A DNA stretch of 64,000 nucleotides from Tubiluchus corallicola (Eukaryota > Priapulida > Priapulimorpha > Priapulimorphida > Tubiluchidae): positions 233,879 through 297,878 of the forward strand of contig JAQGDQ010000240.1 of NCBI GenBank assembly GCA_030141605.1, given 5' to 3'. Position numbers and translations under genes: made by a program. The notes beneath the pieces are model-generated. The model did no database searches, was not told the origin of the DNA, and saw only the letters and a program-made list of their open reading frames with translations. This document shows positions 42,501 to 64,000 of the stretch, piece by piece. The stretch's first letter is position 1. Each line of letters opens with the position of its first letter.

Positions 42501-45500
42501 GTGTTTATTTGTTTACTAGCATTAATAAAACATTTTAAGGAAATTTGCTGGAAAAAATGCACACTGAATTTTGCTGATTGTACTGCGTGAACTGAAGTGG
42601 TTGTTCTAGATTAGATTTGCTTTTCTAAAATGTGCTGTGATACTGCAAAAACTGAAACAACTTTTTTGTTTGTTGTGAAACCTGCTTGGGCAATGAGACT
42701 TGATCTGAGAATCTGATTTTAGAAGTTTGCAGTCTTATAAATAAATTGGAAGTCTCAAACAATTTTATCTTGTAAACTTACTCAACTTGCACAAACTCAT
42801 GTAACACTTGCAGGCAGGCTTTGCCTTAACGAGTATTAGACATTGCATTTTGGGATGTAAACATTAAACATGTGTACAACTTGCACAAAACTGTAAATAA
42901 TAAAACAAAACACAAATTGCAAACTATAAACAGAGATAAAGTGAAAGGAAACTGTGATATATTGTTTAGTAATTGTTAACTATGTCTTGAAAATATTTAC
43001 TTTGTGCTCCCACACCTCATTATTTTTGACCTAGAAAGCAAAAACCGTTAAGCAGTGTGACTTTTCACAGAAAATAAATACAGTGCACCTGCGTGTCTTC
43101 AATGATCACTGTTAGTGTGTACCTGTATTTTACTAGCAACAGATATTGATGCAGTGTTGCTAAGCAGTGCCGGCTTGTGTAATGCAGGCATTCACCACAA
43201 GTCTGGTTTTACATATACAGACTGGTTTGTTTTGCACTGACACAAAAGTTTATTCACTCCTAATCAATGCTTACAGTACTGGTAGTGCAGTACTGGTACT
43301 GTAGTGCAAACACATAGCTAAATAAAAAGTGGCTATCCATGGCTATTTTACTCAAACTATAAAAGCAGCAATGTGTTTGTGGGGGTGGGTAATTTTTTGC
43401 AAAGGGCTGTTACAAGCCACTGAAATCAGGTTTGATAAGTGCCAAAGAACAAATTAAATTGGCTGATTTGCCTCGTACTTGTGAAAAAAAATCTGGTGTG
43501 GTGTACTGTCATTGTGACATTGCCAGAGGCTAAAACCATCTTATTTGGGGAAAGGTGTCAATATAGCACTAATTGCTGTCGAGTGTGATTGATTTGTTTG
43601 TGTGGGAATTAGCCGTAGTATCCTTCTTCAGTTTTGAACAGCTGGGTGGGGTTACTGTGCGTGCTTAGCAACCAAACTTAAACAACTTTGAGCCTGTACA
43701 ATTATTGAGCTGGTGGCAATTTTATTTAGTCTATTCTGCCACTGCCATTTAACTAGCCTTGTTAGTGGAAGATATATTTTGTATACACATGCGAAAGTGG
43801 CTAAAAACTCTTCAATTGTCCAGCATCTCATCTTACAAGATATTTTTGATAAAAGATATGTTCCAGTCTCAACACAACCATCCACTTTAGATCCCAACTT
43901 GCAAAGTGCCAAAGCTTATAAAATTCCTTACGACAGTTTATAGAAAATAATCTTTTAAAATATATTTTAAGCTGTAAGATTTATTTAGTAGAGATAAAAG
44001 ATTTATAAAATTTAAAAAATTGTAAAAAGTAAAAATAGTAAAAATACTGCACATGCAGTTTGCTGAAGAACAGCAGCCAGAAACAAACATCCCATAAATC
44101 AATAAGCTTATTGACATTGTGTCTGAGTATGGTAATAAATGAATCATGTCTGCTAAATAATCCTAGGAATTACTGTCTGTCTTTGAGCTAATAGGCTTAT
44201 TACATTCTTTTTTCTAACTAGGATTCTGTAGCAAGAAATACATGATTATTTTCTCTGCACAAAATAAGCTCTTGTGGTTGCTGAGAATGCCTCCTGACTA
44301 CCCACATTGCTTTTGTTGCTTATGATTCATCTAATTGTATATGAATAAATAGTAGATCAGACTAGACCTTACCAGGGTCTTCTTGTGAAGCTTAACACTG
44401 TCTCTGCTGTAAGAATTTTCTATTAAATTAAAATAAACGAACTTATAAGTAGCAAGTGAGGCATGTTGAGAGTTTTTCTGCTTTATATCCATGTTCAAAA
44501 TGAAAATTTTGCTCTCGGAGTTATTTTTGAACTCCCTGTACATTTTACTCATTAAACAGTTGGATGTTCAGTGTAAAATTTTATAGCGTGGTGTGGTTAC
44601 CCTGAGGCAAAATTTTCTCGGCTGTAAACTTATGTGCAACAAAAGCTTGCATTTTTCTTTTGCTGTAATAGCCGTTTATATAAAGGATTTTCTCCATTAT
44701 GGCATTTGCCATGAATAATGATGTTAACCAGCTGGTTTTTAGTATTTATTCAGTTTGGTTTCGTTACCTAGGTTTATAGACTAGTAAAGTAGATATTCAC
44801 TGAGAAAAGCAGGGGGTCTGCTGAGTTTGCACACATGTAACAATGTTTTCCTAGCTGAGTTATACAGAAACTTACTGAAATGCTGTTTAAAGCTATTAGT
44901 ATTAAGTTACGACACCCTGTGTGAAATGGTTCCACCCAAAAAGAACAGAATCTGGGCTGCCATTGATCATGAATATTTTAAATTTCAGCTTAGAACCTCA
45001 GTTTATACCAACCCCAAGAGTTGTGTACTCTCTTCCTTGACATCCAGCCAAACTGAATGGCAGTTAAATATCGGTTTTACAGTGAAAATCGGTTTTAACA
45101 AATTTGGTTTAGTAAACTGCTTTACAGATGATTTTCCTACTTGTGAGCCTTAGGCCAAAGTCATCAGCGGCCCCCAAATTTGGGTCTATACTTATTGCAC
45201 AGGAGCCTTGTGGGTTTGAATTTATTATATAATGAAATACCCAGTGTACACTTGAAATAATGTTATACGCTGGCACACTGCATGACAAATTAGCTTCAGT
45301 GGGCCCTGTTAGATACTTGCGTACCCTAGCCCAAAGGCCTACTATCCCTATTGGTAAATCCGGTCCCGTTACAGATGGATTATGCAAAACATTGTTTTGA
45401 AATTTAAAAATACAGCAATTTGGTAGAATAGAATTCTACTAAAATTAAAATTAGCCTTAATGTTAATAAAGCACTAATAAGGCAAGTTTTCGATAAAGCA

Positions 45501-48500
45501 CTCATTGAAGCTACATAATATTTACAAAATAATTACTAGGCAGAAATGTTTAGCTGCAAGGTTTACCTTTTTAGTCTTGTGTCTCTAATGTCCTAAAAAC
45601 ATTACACATCACCCGTACGTATCTTGCAATATTATACTATTTTTCGTTTAATTTTATCATGCGCGCGTAATAGTAATTTCCCTAGTTCTGCTGACTTAGT
45701 TGGGATTGTTTTCCATTTATTTCAGATTATGTACATTGTCCATACTGTGATCGTAATTTTAGCCAAACGGCCGCAGAACGGCACATAGAATTTTGTAAAT
45801 CACAAGCGATGAAGAAAGGCGGAGCTCCAAAACTTGCAGATAAAAAACCGAAGGTAAAAGAGACAGCTATGCTCCTTTATTTATTTACAAGCATTTATGC
45901 AAAAGCATAATCTTATTAATGTTGATGTAGCCAAAGTAGCCACTCACATTGTTCTTGTCTAAATTTTTTTGCAAATTAAATGGCTCCTTTCAAGAATTTG
46001 CACAATGTGCATATTTTTCAGACAGTGTTTTAATTTGCACATCACTTATTGTAAAAAATGTTTATTTACAAGTAGTTTGTCACTAATCAGTTAGCAAAAC
46101 ATAATTTAGCACCCTGATTTTAAAGTTCTGTTCCCATTCGTGCACATTTTACAGCTCCATAGACAGTTGATTTGTGAGAAAATGCACATTAGCCACTGCA
46201 TTTTTGTGACATAGACAAATTGTTTTTCAGCAAGCACCGTCACAGATTGGCAAACCACAGCAGAAAAGAGTGAACAACCCTGCAGTTAGCACATCAAAAA
46301 CTGCTGTTAACATATCAAAAACTACATCACACAATGCTACTAATAAATCGACACAGAATGTTAATAGCAAACCATCTGCTGTTACTTTGAAATCTAACTC
46401 TAGGGTTGTTAATGCACACAGTAATAGTACAAAGTCGGTGAGTTTTGTGATAGATGTGTAGACTAACATTGGTTCAATAGGTGTTGGTGGTGCTGTCTTA
46501 TGCTCTGAATCTTTCTTACTGATAGGTCTTTGTTTAAACTTTGTGAATAGTTAGAATTTGTGTGTCTTGCACGAGCTGACGATCTCTTGCATGGTCCTCT
46601 AGACAAAGGCATTGTTGTTTTTCTATTGTATCCTTTCGCAAGTGTGCTGACAGAATCATATTTGTGTGACTTGTGTCTAAAACATTGCCAATAAGAATTG
46701 TCTTTTTGGAAAGGCAGACATATACAGTTTCTTTACTGTGCAGCATGCCTGTAATTTTTGCACTCTCTTTGTTAGTAATTCTCGTGATTTAAAGAAATAA
46801 TACTAGAATAAAGAAATAATATTAATAAAGAATAATCTTAGTTCCTGCACATTGTTATACAAAAAGGAATTGGCTATTAGGGGCTATGCTCTCATTTTTT
46901 TGTACTCTTTGTGTTAATAGAAAACTGCAGTTTCAGTGTCAGAAAATGCATTTTTGCACCATATACTTCAACGATGTGTTTTAGGCCCGTCATTCTTATA
47001 GTCATGCTAAGATTATGTTGTTACCTGCGTGAGTTTACAAATTTTTCCCACCTTTTGCCGTTGCTTTTGTAAAATTATTAAATGACTAAAGTTTTCAATG
47101 GTTTTCTCTCATTTTTATATTATACTTATATTTTTTATCGTCTTTTGAATTTTAATGATACACTGAAGATTTTATTAGCACTAGTTTCTGAACATTTATG
47201 TTTACTTTTATTGTGTCTCGATATTGACCGGTGCAGTAACAGTTTATAGTTAGTATTAATTTCTACACTATGTTATTGTCACTAATTGTTGATCAATGGT
47301 AGGCAGTAAATGTTAATTAATGGCTTTTATTGCCATAACTGCCTGGAGAATATTTACAGTCATCACACTGATAGATTGTTGCTTAGTTAGGTAACAGCAA
47401 CGACATTTGTAGTTGCTTGCAGAAATGCAGACCAATTTACATGACTTTAATCCATTGTTTTTATTGTATTGCAGTATCAGCCACCACCACCTAAAACAAA
47501 ATCTGGAACCGGTGCAGGTAAGTAATAAAAAGCTGCTGCCACTTTTAGTACAAACTTTCATCAAATTACATTATGCTTTATTTGTGACTCTGACAGTTTG
47601 ATTTTTTCGCAACTGTTTACTCCAGTGAATAGTTCTTCAACTCCACACTTGGACTGAAATGCCTCAGCAAGTATTTGCAGAGGTGGCAGAAGTGACGTGG
47701 TCAGTAGATGGCCTTGCAAATATGTTTACAGTGGAACCTCGACTTACGAAAACCCTATTATATGAGAAATTCAGGATACGAATCGGGCTTCGGAGAAATT
47801 TCCGTCCCATTTAACGAAAAAATTTACAAGATACGAAAACGAAAATCGAAAGTGCCGCCCGACAGTGGTCCTCCCAGAATGTATTTCGTAGCATCACGTG
47901 AACGCTTTGTTATGCGCAACACGTGAACACTTCGAAAGGTAAAGTGTCATTATTCGTAACAACATTTATTATTATTTTTCATTGATTTTATTATTTTCTC
48001 ATTGGTCTTTAACATTTATGTAAATGATTATGTTGTCATTAACGAACATATTTCTTTCGGGTAGGTACAATATTTACACTTTATACGACTGGTTTTCGGG
48101 GGGGAGGGGGTGTTTCTGGAACGAGTTACGCCATTTATAGCGTAAACCTTGTCTCATAATACAAAAATTCTAAGATACGAAAACCCCTCCGGAACGAATT
48201 AATTTCGTATCTCGAGGTATCACTGATAATACAAACTCCTTCAGTTTGCGTAATTCACTTATTCATGCAGGCTAATGTAGTTTTTTTGTCTGCTTTATTT
48301 CAACTGCCTCAATTTTCTTTGACATTTTTGTTCAAAAACAGAATAATATACTTGAGCTTCATTAATACCATTTTGTCAACTTCCCTAGGTCCTGCAAAAA
48401 AGCCGGCTGGGCCCACGAAGCCCATCAACAGATCCAACAATAACAACAATGCAGGAAATAGCAGTGATGGACCAAAACTGCAGGCTCGAGCTCCAGGCGC

Positions 48501-50574
48501 TCCAGCTAGGTATGAGCTCAGTACTTCAACATCTTTCCTTGTCAGAAGTGGTACATGCTGTCTGTGTATTCACTTGTCGATTAATTTACTTAGCACATTT
48601 CTTCACAACCGTTTAAGTTGCCTTCTTTAAACCAATGCAGAAATGCCCTGATACTTGCGAGGGTTATTGTGCTTAGTGCAAATTGCATGCGATAAAATTT
48701 ATGTGAAATTCATCTGTCCTCACTGAAAAAAGTGTGCCATACTTCTACAAGATGCAAACATGGTATCACATGTCGAGTGATAATACCTGTAATAAGCAAA
48801 GCAATTCTGACATTTTGACACTGTCTTGTTTTTGTCCCTTTTACAGCTGCTTGTAATTGTGAACTACCTTCATAAAAATTACGCTGAGAAATCATGTCGA
48901 TGGTGCACTCCTGCACTGAACTCGTTATATTTGCATAGACATTTCGCAAAAGCAAATTAAGTCTAATCTTGCTTCAAAATTCTCATAATATAATAATTTC
49001 GTTTCAGAAACATGAAAGCGTCCAATTCTACAAATAATAAACAATCGTCGTCAAAATCTGCGCCAAAACCCAAATCAAAACAAACGCCCATTGCTAATAA
49101 CACGCATGCAAACCATGAACCACTGCATGACCCATTCAATGATGATCCATTTGCGGGTGCACAGGAGATGCAGTTTACCCGTCCCTCATCCGAACGCAAT
49201 CTGACAATTCCTCGTAAACAATCTGAGGAAAGCGGATACTATTCTGGGCAATATAGCCCAACAATATATCCCTCCTCGTACAGGTATATCTGTGCTTAAC
49301 GTGTGCTTAATCTCTCCTGCACGTGTGCTCAACCATGATGTACCTTGTCATTCTCACCCTGAGATTACTAAAATGAACTTACAATATCTGTTTTTGCTGT
49401 GGATGCAGTGATTGCACACCGTTTATTTCTGGCACATCTTTGTTGCATATACCTGTACACATTTGAAAAATTTCCATTGTTTTACTGTCTTCGTATCAAA
49501 ACTGTTTTTGCTAGTGTCACTGCATTTATATCCTTACAGCTGGCCATTTCTAACTATTATTCCGCTATGTTCACAAATTGTATAGATCTGAAAAAAATGT
49601 GAATTTTGGTGTCTTTTATGTGTATAGCTGACTAACTGAAATTTCTTTTAGTGTAAATTTCTGTCAGTACCCTCTCTACCTTTGTTAAAAACATCTGCAC
49701 TCAATTTAAGAAAATTTAGATGCTGAAGTCTTTGCAAGAATGTATTTTTATTAATTAATAAATTGAAAACTCAATGATATTGATAAATAATATCATTAAA
49801 ATTTAGGACGAAACATTTATTAATAAAATATACCTTCTGTAAAAAAGATACCTTCTACACCTGGGCAGTACAAAAATATATTGTATACCTCACAATTTGA
49901 ATTCATTTTTATTCAAAACTCAAGGTAACAGTATTAAACAGTTTAGCATTTCAAGTGGAGATTGACATTCTAATATAAGGTTTGCAAAAATGATACACTG
50001 CTTTTATGTTAAGACGTAATATGTGGTCTGAAAATGTGACAAATGACAATGGTATTATTACTGTTTAAATGTTTTTATCTGATTCTCAATTTTCTTCTTT
50101 CTAATTCTGAATGTTTTTCTGGTGTATTTTTGACTATTTATTGTATTAAATGTGTTTTTGCATGTTCATATGTATTTATTTGTAATTTACAAGTATTTAT
50201 TGTTTTATTATTGAAACTTCAGCAAAAACATGTACTAAAATATCTTTATTTGTGTGCTCATGTGACAATTTGATTTATTCACATTACATGCCTAAAAAAT
50301 TGTAGAACTTACTTACATTTTTTCCTGTTTTGATACAAAATTTTCTTTCCTGTAATTAGACTCAAATATTTAATTCTTTTTGACATTCTTATTCCTTTAT
50401 GTTGATCTTATTCTTGATTTTAGTAATAAACCTGGTGCTGGACAACGATCGCAACTGCCTCGTCTATCCCGGCCTGGATCCTCCACGCTTTGTCCGGAGT
50501 GCGGTGGAAAATATCCGTCACCCCATGCAAAGTTCTGTGTCGAGTGCGGAGTCAAACGTGCCAGCCTTACATAA
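36559..50574 (+). CDS. ZC2HC1A-like: ZC2HC1A-like C2HC zinc-finger protein (FAM164 family)
   Basis: Exons 36559-36580, 37431-37510, 39064-39201, 42298-42397, 45726-45853, 46231-46437, 47475-47517, 48389-48509, 49008-49283 and 50424-50574 sum to 1266 nt (421 residues plus TAA). Two C2HC fingers: C22, C25, H37, C41 (CRVCGRTFAPSTLVKHEPIC) and C118, C121, H133, C137 (CPYCDRNFSQTAAERHIEFC). Between them lie the family blocks TKKRKVFDS and HWRQEHEEFIATIRAAK. The middle (about residues 155-370) is low-complexity and rich in Asn, Ser, Lys and Pro, probably disordered. The C-terminus has a four-cysteine ribbon (C395, C398, C410, C413: CPECGGKYPSPHAKFCVEC), also typical of vertebrate ZC2HC1A. The molecular role of the family is poorly known. 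The 22-nt first exon (MSKAKSA) is chosen because its phase and GTGAGT donor fit; it is the least certain part. Confidence 0.94.
45150..45385. repeat. possible degraded repeat in ZC2HC1 intron
   Basis: This segment is richer in GC than its surroundings (GGCCCCC, GGGCCC, CCGGTCCCG) and ends in GGATTTACC-type sequence on the minus strand, which resembles old hAT-type debris. No clear paired termini were found. Confidence 0.2.
47729..48225. mobile_element. pogo/Tigger-like MITE in ZC2HC1 intron
   Basis: Left terminus CAGTGGAACCTCGACTTACG mirrors the right terminus, which read in reverse is CAGTGATACCTCGAGATACG. Inside, the ends continue to pair (GATACGAA... against ...GATACGAAAA, TATTATATGAGA against CTCATAATA). 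The 5' flank is TA; the 3' flank is A-TA, so the target duplication is TA if the end is set one base out. About 497 bp, no transposase. The local CpG content is higher than in the host intron. Confidence 0.75.
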
Positions 50575-50866
50575 TCATCTAATGTCACAGCAACACCTTT
50601 TGTTTAAATACAAAACATTTGCTTTTTGTTCCAAGAGATTTGTTATAAGCTGTGTATCTGACATTTTTACAATTTGAAAAATGCATTTTTGCTTTTAAGA
50701 ATATTTTGCATTCACTTTTATTATTTTGTTTGACACGAACCATGTGCGTTTTGAAAATGTAAACTACACAGAGATTTGTCTTTTTTGAAGAAACTGTTGA
50801 ACAACAAATGTAAATTCACAGTAGTAGACTTTGTTATCAAGAAACTGCATCAGTTCAAAAAATGAA

Positions 50867-50872
50867 AATAAA
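50867..50872 (+). terminator. polyadenylation signal of the ZC2HC1 gene
   Basis: AATAAA lies about 290 bases after the TAA (50572-50574), defining a likely 3' UTR to about 50890. Confidence 0.5.
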
Positions 50873-50899
50873 AAGATGAAAGTTGTTTGTTTTTTTAAC

Positions 50900-53210
50900 C
50901 CTGTGTTACATACAGAAGTTCATAGCGAAAAATACTTTCAAACATTCGTACCTTCATAACATTTGAGGGCTTTTGAAAAATAAAAGGCCTACACTTTGCA
51001 CACTAGGCCTCGTACACTTCAGTTTTGCACACTTTTTGGCATTAGTAACTTAGTTCAGGAACCCCAAGTTTATTTTGTTTAATTTTTGTGTAACATCTTT
51101 TAAATATATAGCACATAGCACATAGCATATCAGATATCAGCTGTTGTACAACTTGACTAAGTACCTGTTCTATGATTGTAGGAGAGCAGAATAGAGACAT
51201 ATGGGTTGTTAAGTCACCTTATGCATCATTGAAACATTCTTAATAATGTGTAACCAGAAAAGCATGTGTCGTTTCTTGTGTGTAATAATGTAATTTTGAT
51301 GGTCTAAGTATTTTAGAAGCACAAACACTGTGCATAGGTTGTTTGGCCTAAGCATCAGATCCAAGTATAAAAAAACATGAAAGAGAAAGATCGTCTATGG
51401 TCTAATGCTATTTGCCTTGAGAAAATTTAATTATTTTTTAACAATGAGAGTTTAATTTCCATGTTCTTTTTATTTATTTAGTTTGAAATCCATTTTTTGT
51501 TGTCCTAATTTTTTGTTTAATTCTCAAGGTTACTGCTATTTAATATTATTGCAGTGCTAAAAGAAATGTTTTTATATTGGGCACTGTTTGTAACAAATAC
51601 ATAGATTCGTTCTGGTTGTGTAATTTTCGACTTTAGGGTGGAAAAGTTTAAATTTATTTTGCATTGTCAGAACATTTGTGGTGTATACTTGCTCCAAATG
51701 CTTTTGAAAAGTTACTATGTACATTTTGTAAGGTTAGTAAGTGAGTAGATATTTCGATAGTCAGTGCAAGTTACTCAAACTAGATTTGATCTTAACATTT
51801 TACTTGAACTATAACAATCATTTGTTTTTGTTAGTAGTTAAAACCATCTATGCTGAACATATGGGCCACAAGGTTTGTAAATTTTTAGTGATAATTACAG
51901 GGAAAAGATGTCACCTACATTAACAAATTTTAAGTATGCATCCTCTAACGTATATATTTTTGATTTTAGGTACAATTTTTTTATTATATTACATTTTACT
52001 TTAGAAACTTGATTATGTGACATTCCAAAGTATTCTACAGTCTTTCATACTCTAGTCTTAGCAATTCAATTCAATGCTTATATTATATAAATAAAAGACT
52101 TCAATTTTTTACTCCAGGCATTTCAGTAAGATTCCCGCTTAGCTTTTATGAAAGTAATCCAGTTGTAATTGTGATTAAAAGCTAGTAATATAGATAGACA
52201 AACATTTATGTATATTATTTTTACAGATTAGTCTATAGGCACTTATTTATTTGTGTACTCTCCTTTTTGCACTTAAAATAAATCTTATTTAACAAGCATC
52301 ATTGTGCCTTGTTTTTCTACTGCATTTTCAAAATTAATGAACAATGCAACTTTGCCATGCAAATGCCAATGCAACATTAATGAACAAGTTAAAAGGTTTT
52401 TGCTTGTTTTTCACAGACATTTCATTATGTAGAATCAGGGTTCCCACTGTCATGGAAAATCCTTGAAAATACAGGCTATCCTGGAAAGTCATAGAGAAGT
52501 CAGAGAAAGTGATGAAAATAGAGCGAAAAATCAGGGAAATTGGAAAGGGTTGCAAAAAATATATTTTTCCAAACATTTTTCAGATTTGCAATCAAATGAA
52601 ATTTTGCTATGGCAGGCTCCCAGTTTCGATTTCTGTTCCAAAATAACGATTGGATTAAGAAAGTTTATTTATTGTAATTAGTGTTATTTCGTTAGCACTA
52701 CTGCAACTATGCCGACACATTATCAGTATGCGTGTGAATGTCCATACATAAAAATGTTAGAATGTGTTATGCTGGTAATGCAATTCCTGCTTATCTTGGT
52801 TATGGAAAATCAATATTTGGTCAGGGAAAAGTCTGGGAAATTTATTTTAAAATTCTGTGGGAACACTGTAGAATAAATTGCTCTTCATTATTATTAGATG
52901 ACAAATGACTAAATAATGTACTTTGTTATGATAAAAAATATAATAAATAATCATTATTTGCAGCTCTTGCAAGTGACTTGGATGAAGTCACTAAATTTCA
53001 AAAACAAATTTAAAGATCAGATAGCTGCACACAATGAACTTCATTACAGAAACACCATACAAACACATGGCAAGTATTTTTTGTGGTGAGAAACAAAGGT
53101 AAAAAATAAATTACTAAAATTCAGTTGCTTTTGCCACCTTATGCGAGAACTTCTGGGTAACATCGAAATACATTGAAGCACGAGACAAACATGACAATTA
53201 TCCTAATAAA
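50900..53210. other. intergenic region between convergent ZC2HC1 and PHTF genes
   Basis: No gene is recognised; the sequence is AT-rich with many short T runs. It contains the hAT-like element at 52436-52868. Further AATAAA hexamers on the plus strand (for example near 52090 and 52280) could serve as alternative ends of a longer ZC2HC1 3' UTR. Confidence 0.4.
52436..52868. mobile_element. hAT-like nonautonomous element
   Basis: The left end CAGGGTTCCCAC is mirrored at the right by the reverse complement of CAGTGTTCCCAC (11 of 12 matching). TAGAAT occurs just outside both ends (part of a likely 8-bp duplication, frayed). The interior repeats TGGAAA/GGGAAA words. No transposase ORF. This terminal sequence is typical of hAT-derived MITEs. 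Confidence 0.65.
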
Positions 53211-53216
53211 TTTATT
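53211..53216 (-). terminator. polyadenylation signal of PHTF
   Basis: TTTATT on the plus strand reads AATAAA on the minus strand and would end a 3' UTR of about 1 kb below the PHTF stop. A nearer one occurs at 53543-53548. Confidence 0.4.
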
Positions 53217-53825
53217 CACATGTTGCAGACACATGAAAAAACAATAACTATGTAACAATATATTTAAAAACATCTAAAAATAACTACTCTACAAAATTGC
53301 TTACAATATATTTAGGCCACAAAATTACAATACTTTTTCAAGCACTAAAAATAGACTATCACAAAGAACGAAATAAAAAGTGTGGACTGTGAGCAAGGAT
53401 GAAAAACTGTACAATAAAATCTGCAAAGAAAACACAGTACTAGCTAATGACAGACGAAGAACAAGCTAATGATTTACATATGTTGTTAACTTCAATGGGT
53501 GTGATATTAAAAAGTGTTAAAAAACTTAAGTTAAAATACCTCTTTATTACAATAACAGCTAAAACTGACACAAAACTGTAATTTAAGTAAGTTAAAAGCC
53601 GTACTAAAGCTATTTAAATGGGTTAAAAGGTACAGCAATGAAACACATGCCTGCCAATCAGCTTTCGCTTAGGAAAGACAAATAAGTGCAACTCAAGAAA
53701 TGTCTGATTTGGAATCTCCAAACAATACTACACAATTCTGTAGAACTACAAGCTTTTCCTTTTAGAAAACTTCAAAAAGGCATGCATTGGAACTAATTAA
53801 TGGACACCAACTAATTGTGAGCCCA

Positions 53826-53869
53826 GGAATTGAACCAAGGGTTTTCTCATTGATTGGACTTGCTAACCA
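53826..53869 (-). repeat. tRNA-derived SINE-like Pol III boxes
   Basis: On the minus strand a B-box-like GGTTCAATTCC (53836-53826) lies 33 bases after an A-box-like TGGTTAGCAAG (53869-53859). The plus-strand translation contains SPGIEPRVFSL, the usual readout of a tRNA-SINE B-box. No cloverleaf can be completed, so it is not a functional tRNA. It is within the predicted PHTF 3' UTR. Confidence 0.35.
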
Positions 53870-54201
53870 AGATATACAGTATATAATACCAGGCTATACA
53901 GTATACGTAGGTTTGCTTATGAATGTTGAATTTGCCGTGACAGAAATTTGTTCTCAAAAAACGTATATTATCAGCCAAATGCACATTAATAGCACATCTG
54001 ATATCTGAATGAACAGCACTACTTTAGACACAAATCAACAATTATTTGAAAAAAGGTAAATGAGTCAAAAAGTAACTGCAGTATAGAAGTTTAATCATTC
54101 AGCAATAATCTCACTAATATGGACGATTAAAAACACAAATTACACAACAGTTTATAATAAAAATAATTTCTTACGTGATTTAATCTGACTAGGTGTTTTA
54201 C

Positions 54202-63208
<9,007 letters not shown>

Positions 63209-64000
63209 CTGAATGAAAACAAACGTAAATTATATATTATACAGAATGCATGATCTGGCATAGTAAGATTTTGTATTGAAAAGTGTCTGCAGCAAATGTA
63301 GTAAGTAATAAAAGTGGAAAAGTAAAGAAACTATAATATTCAAAACAAAGCCTGGTTCTACTTTTCAGCCATATTTGCAACCGTCCACACACATTTTACT
63401 TTGCTAAAACAGTGTATAGAAAGTGTATTTTTAGTTTCATTTACTTAGTAAAAAATCAACTGATTTAAGGAATTTTTAAGAGAACAGCCAATTAGTATAA
63501 TTGACAACCAGAAAAAATAACAATAGTGTAGCTAAAATTACTCAGCTCTTATTTATATAAAGCATAATGTTATTTTTTGTGTAAGCACTACACCGACTCA
63601 ATATAATTCGTCATGCCAGATATAGTTAATGGGTATGAGAACAATCTGTTGTGTCTTAAGTTAGCAATTATTCAGAAAAACTTGCAGATTTGTGAAAATG
63701 TCTTATTGCATTTATTCTGCTATGGTTTGCAGATTAGCTGAATAGTATCTTTAGTAAAAAAGTTTGCATCAAGAAGAAATTATGTCAGCTATCAATAAAA
63801 TAAAATTACATAAGTATTAAGCAAAACACTGATTACAGCTTTGCCAGTGAAAATGGCTATACACAACAAACTAATAAAGACCTATGAGTTATAGCCATAG
63901 CCACTCCCCTCACTTTATTTTGCTTAAACTTTTTTGTACAATTTATGTGGATACATACTGTGAAAAGAATGAATTGTAAAGTTATAACGTGAAGTCCAAA
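63209..64000. other. PHTF intron running off the window
   Basis: The acceptor of the exon at 63074-63208 is at 63209-63210, so this is intron upstream of that exon. I see no further PHTF exon and no repeat here. Confidence 0.5.

Noticed and set aside
43713-43943. ORF ending in a plausible-looking stretch (VPVSTQPSTLDPNLQSAKAY) between ZC2HC1 exons 4 and 5
   Set aside because: Exons 42298-42397 and 45726-45853 already join in phase and give the expected inter-finger protein; no convincing splice sites frame this piece.

Overview
This is a window of nuclear DNA from an animal. It is AT-rich, its genes are split into many short exons by GT-AG introns, and it carries five recognisable metazoan genes together with many short inverted-repeat transposon remnants. 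PHTF and CCDC13 are animal genes, CCDC13 pointing to an organism with cilia. The modest intron sizes and short intergenic gaps suggest an invertebrate. A tunicate or another small-genome marine invertebrate would fit, but I cannot fix the species from sequence alone.

Layout, left to right. (1) RNF113A (+), exons 1015-5778, a CCCH/RING spliceosome-linked ubiquitin ligase; its first coding exon is not in view. (2) CCDC13 (-), 15 exons from 19666 down to 6329, a centriolar-satellite/ciliary coiled-coil protein whose 3' end faces and probably overlaps that of RNF113A. (3) CTSB (-), 8 exons from 31588 down to 22249, a complete 335-residue procathepsin B with all catalytic residues. (4) A broken Ty3/gypsy-like retroelement (-) at about 33385-34678. 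(5) A ZC2HC1A-like gene (+), 10 exons 36559-50574, with two C2HC fingers and a C-terminal four-cysteine zinc ribbon. (6) The 3' two thirds or so of a PHTF gene (-), 10 exons from 63208 down to 54202, running off the right edge. I placed exon ends by reading splice sites; phases agree at every junction and each summed CDS is a multiple of three.

The genes have unrelated jobs (splicing/ubiquitylation, cilium, lysosome, zinc finger, membrane protein) and I see no operon or cluster logic. The unusual content is in the introns. The main items are a hammerhead-ribozyme-like catalytic core inside an inverted pair of Penelope-type repeats in a CCDC13 intron, a 153-bp almost perfect inverted repeat in a CTSB intron that would fold into a long dsRNA hairpin in the pre-mRNA, and a GA tract of about 600 bases interrupted by 87 consecutive G residues. 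There are also several MITE-like elements with matched termini (pogo/Tigger-like and hAT-like), a predicted 12-nt microexon in PHTF, and an unrecognised membrane-protein-like ORF nested in a CCDC13 intron.
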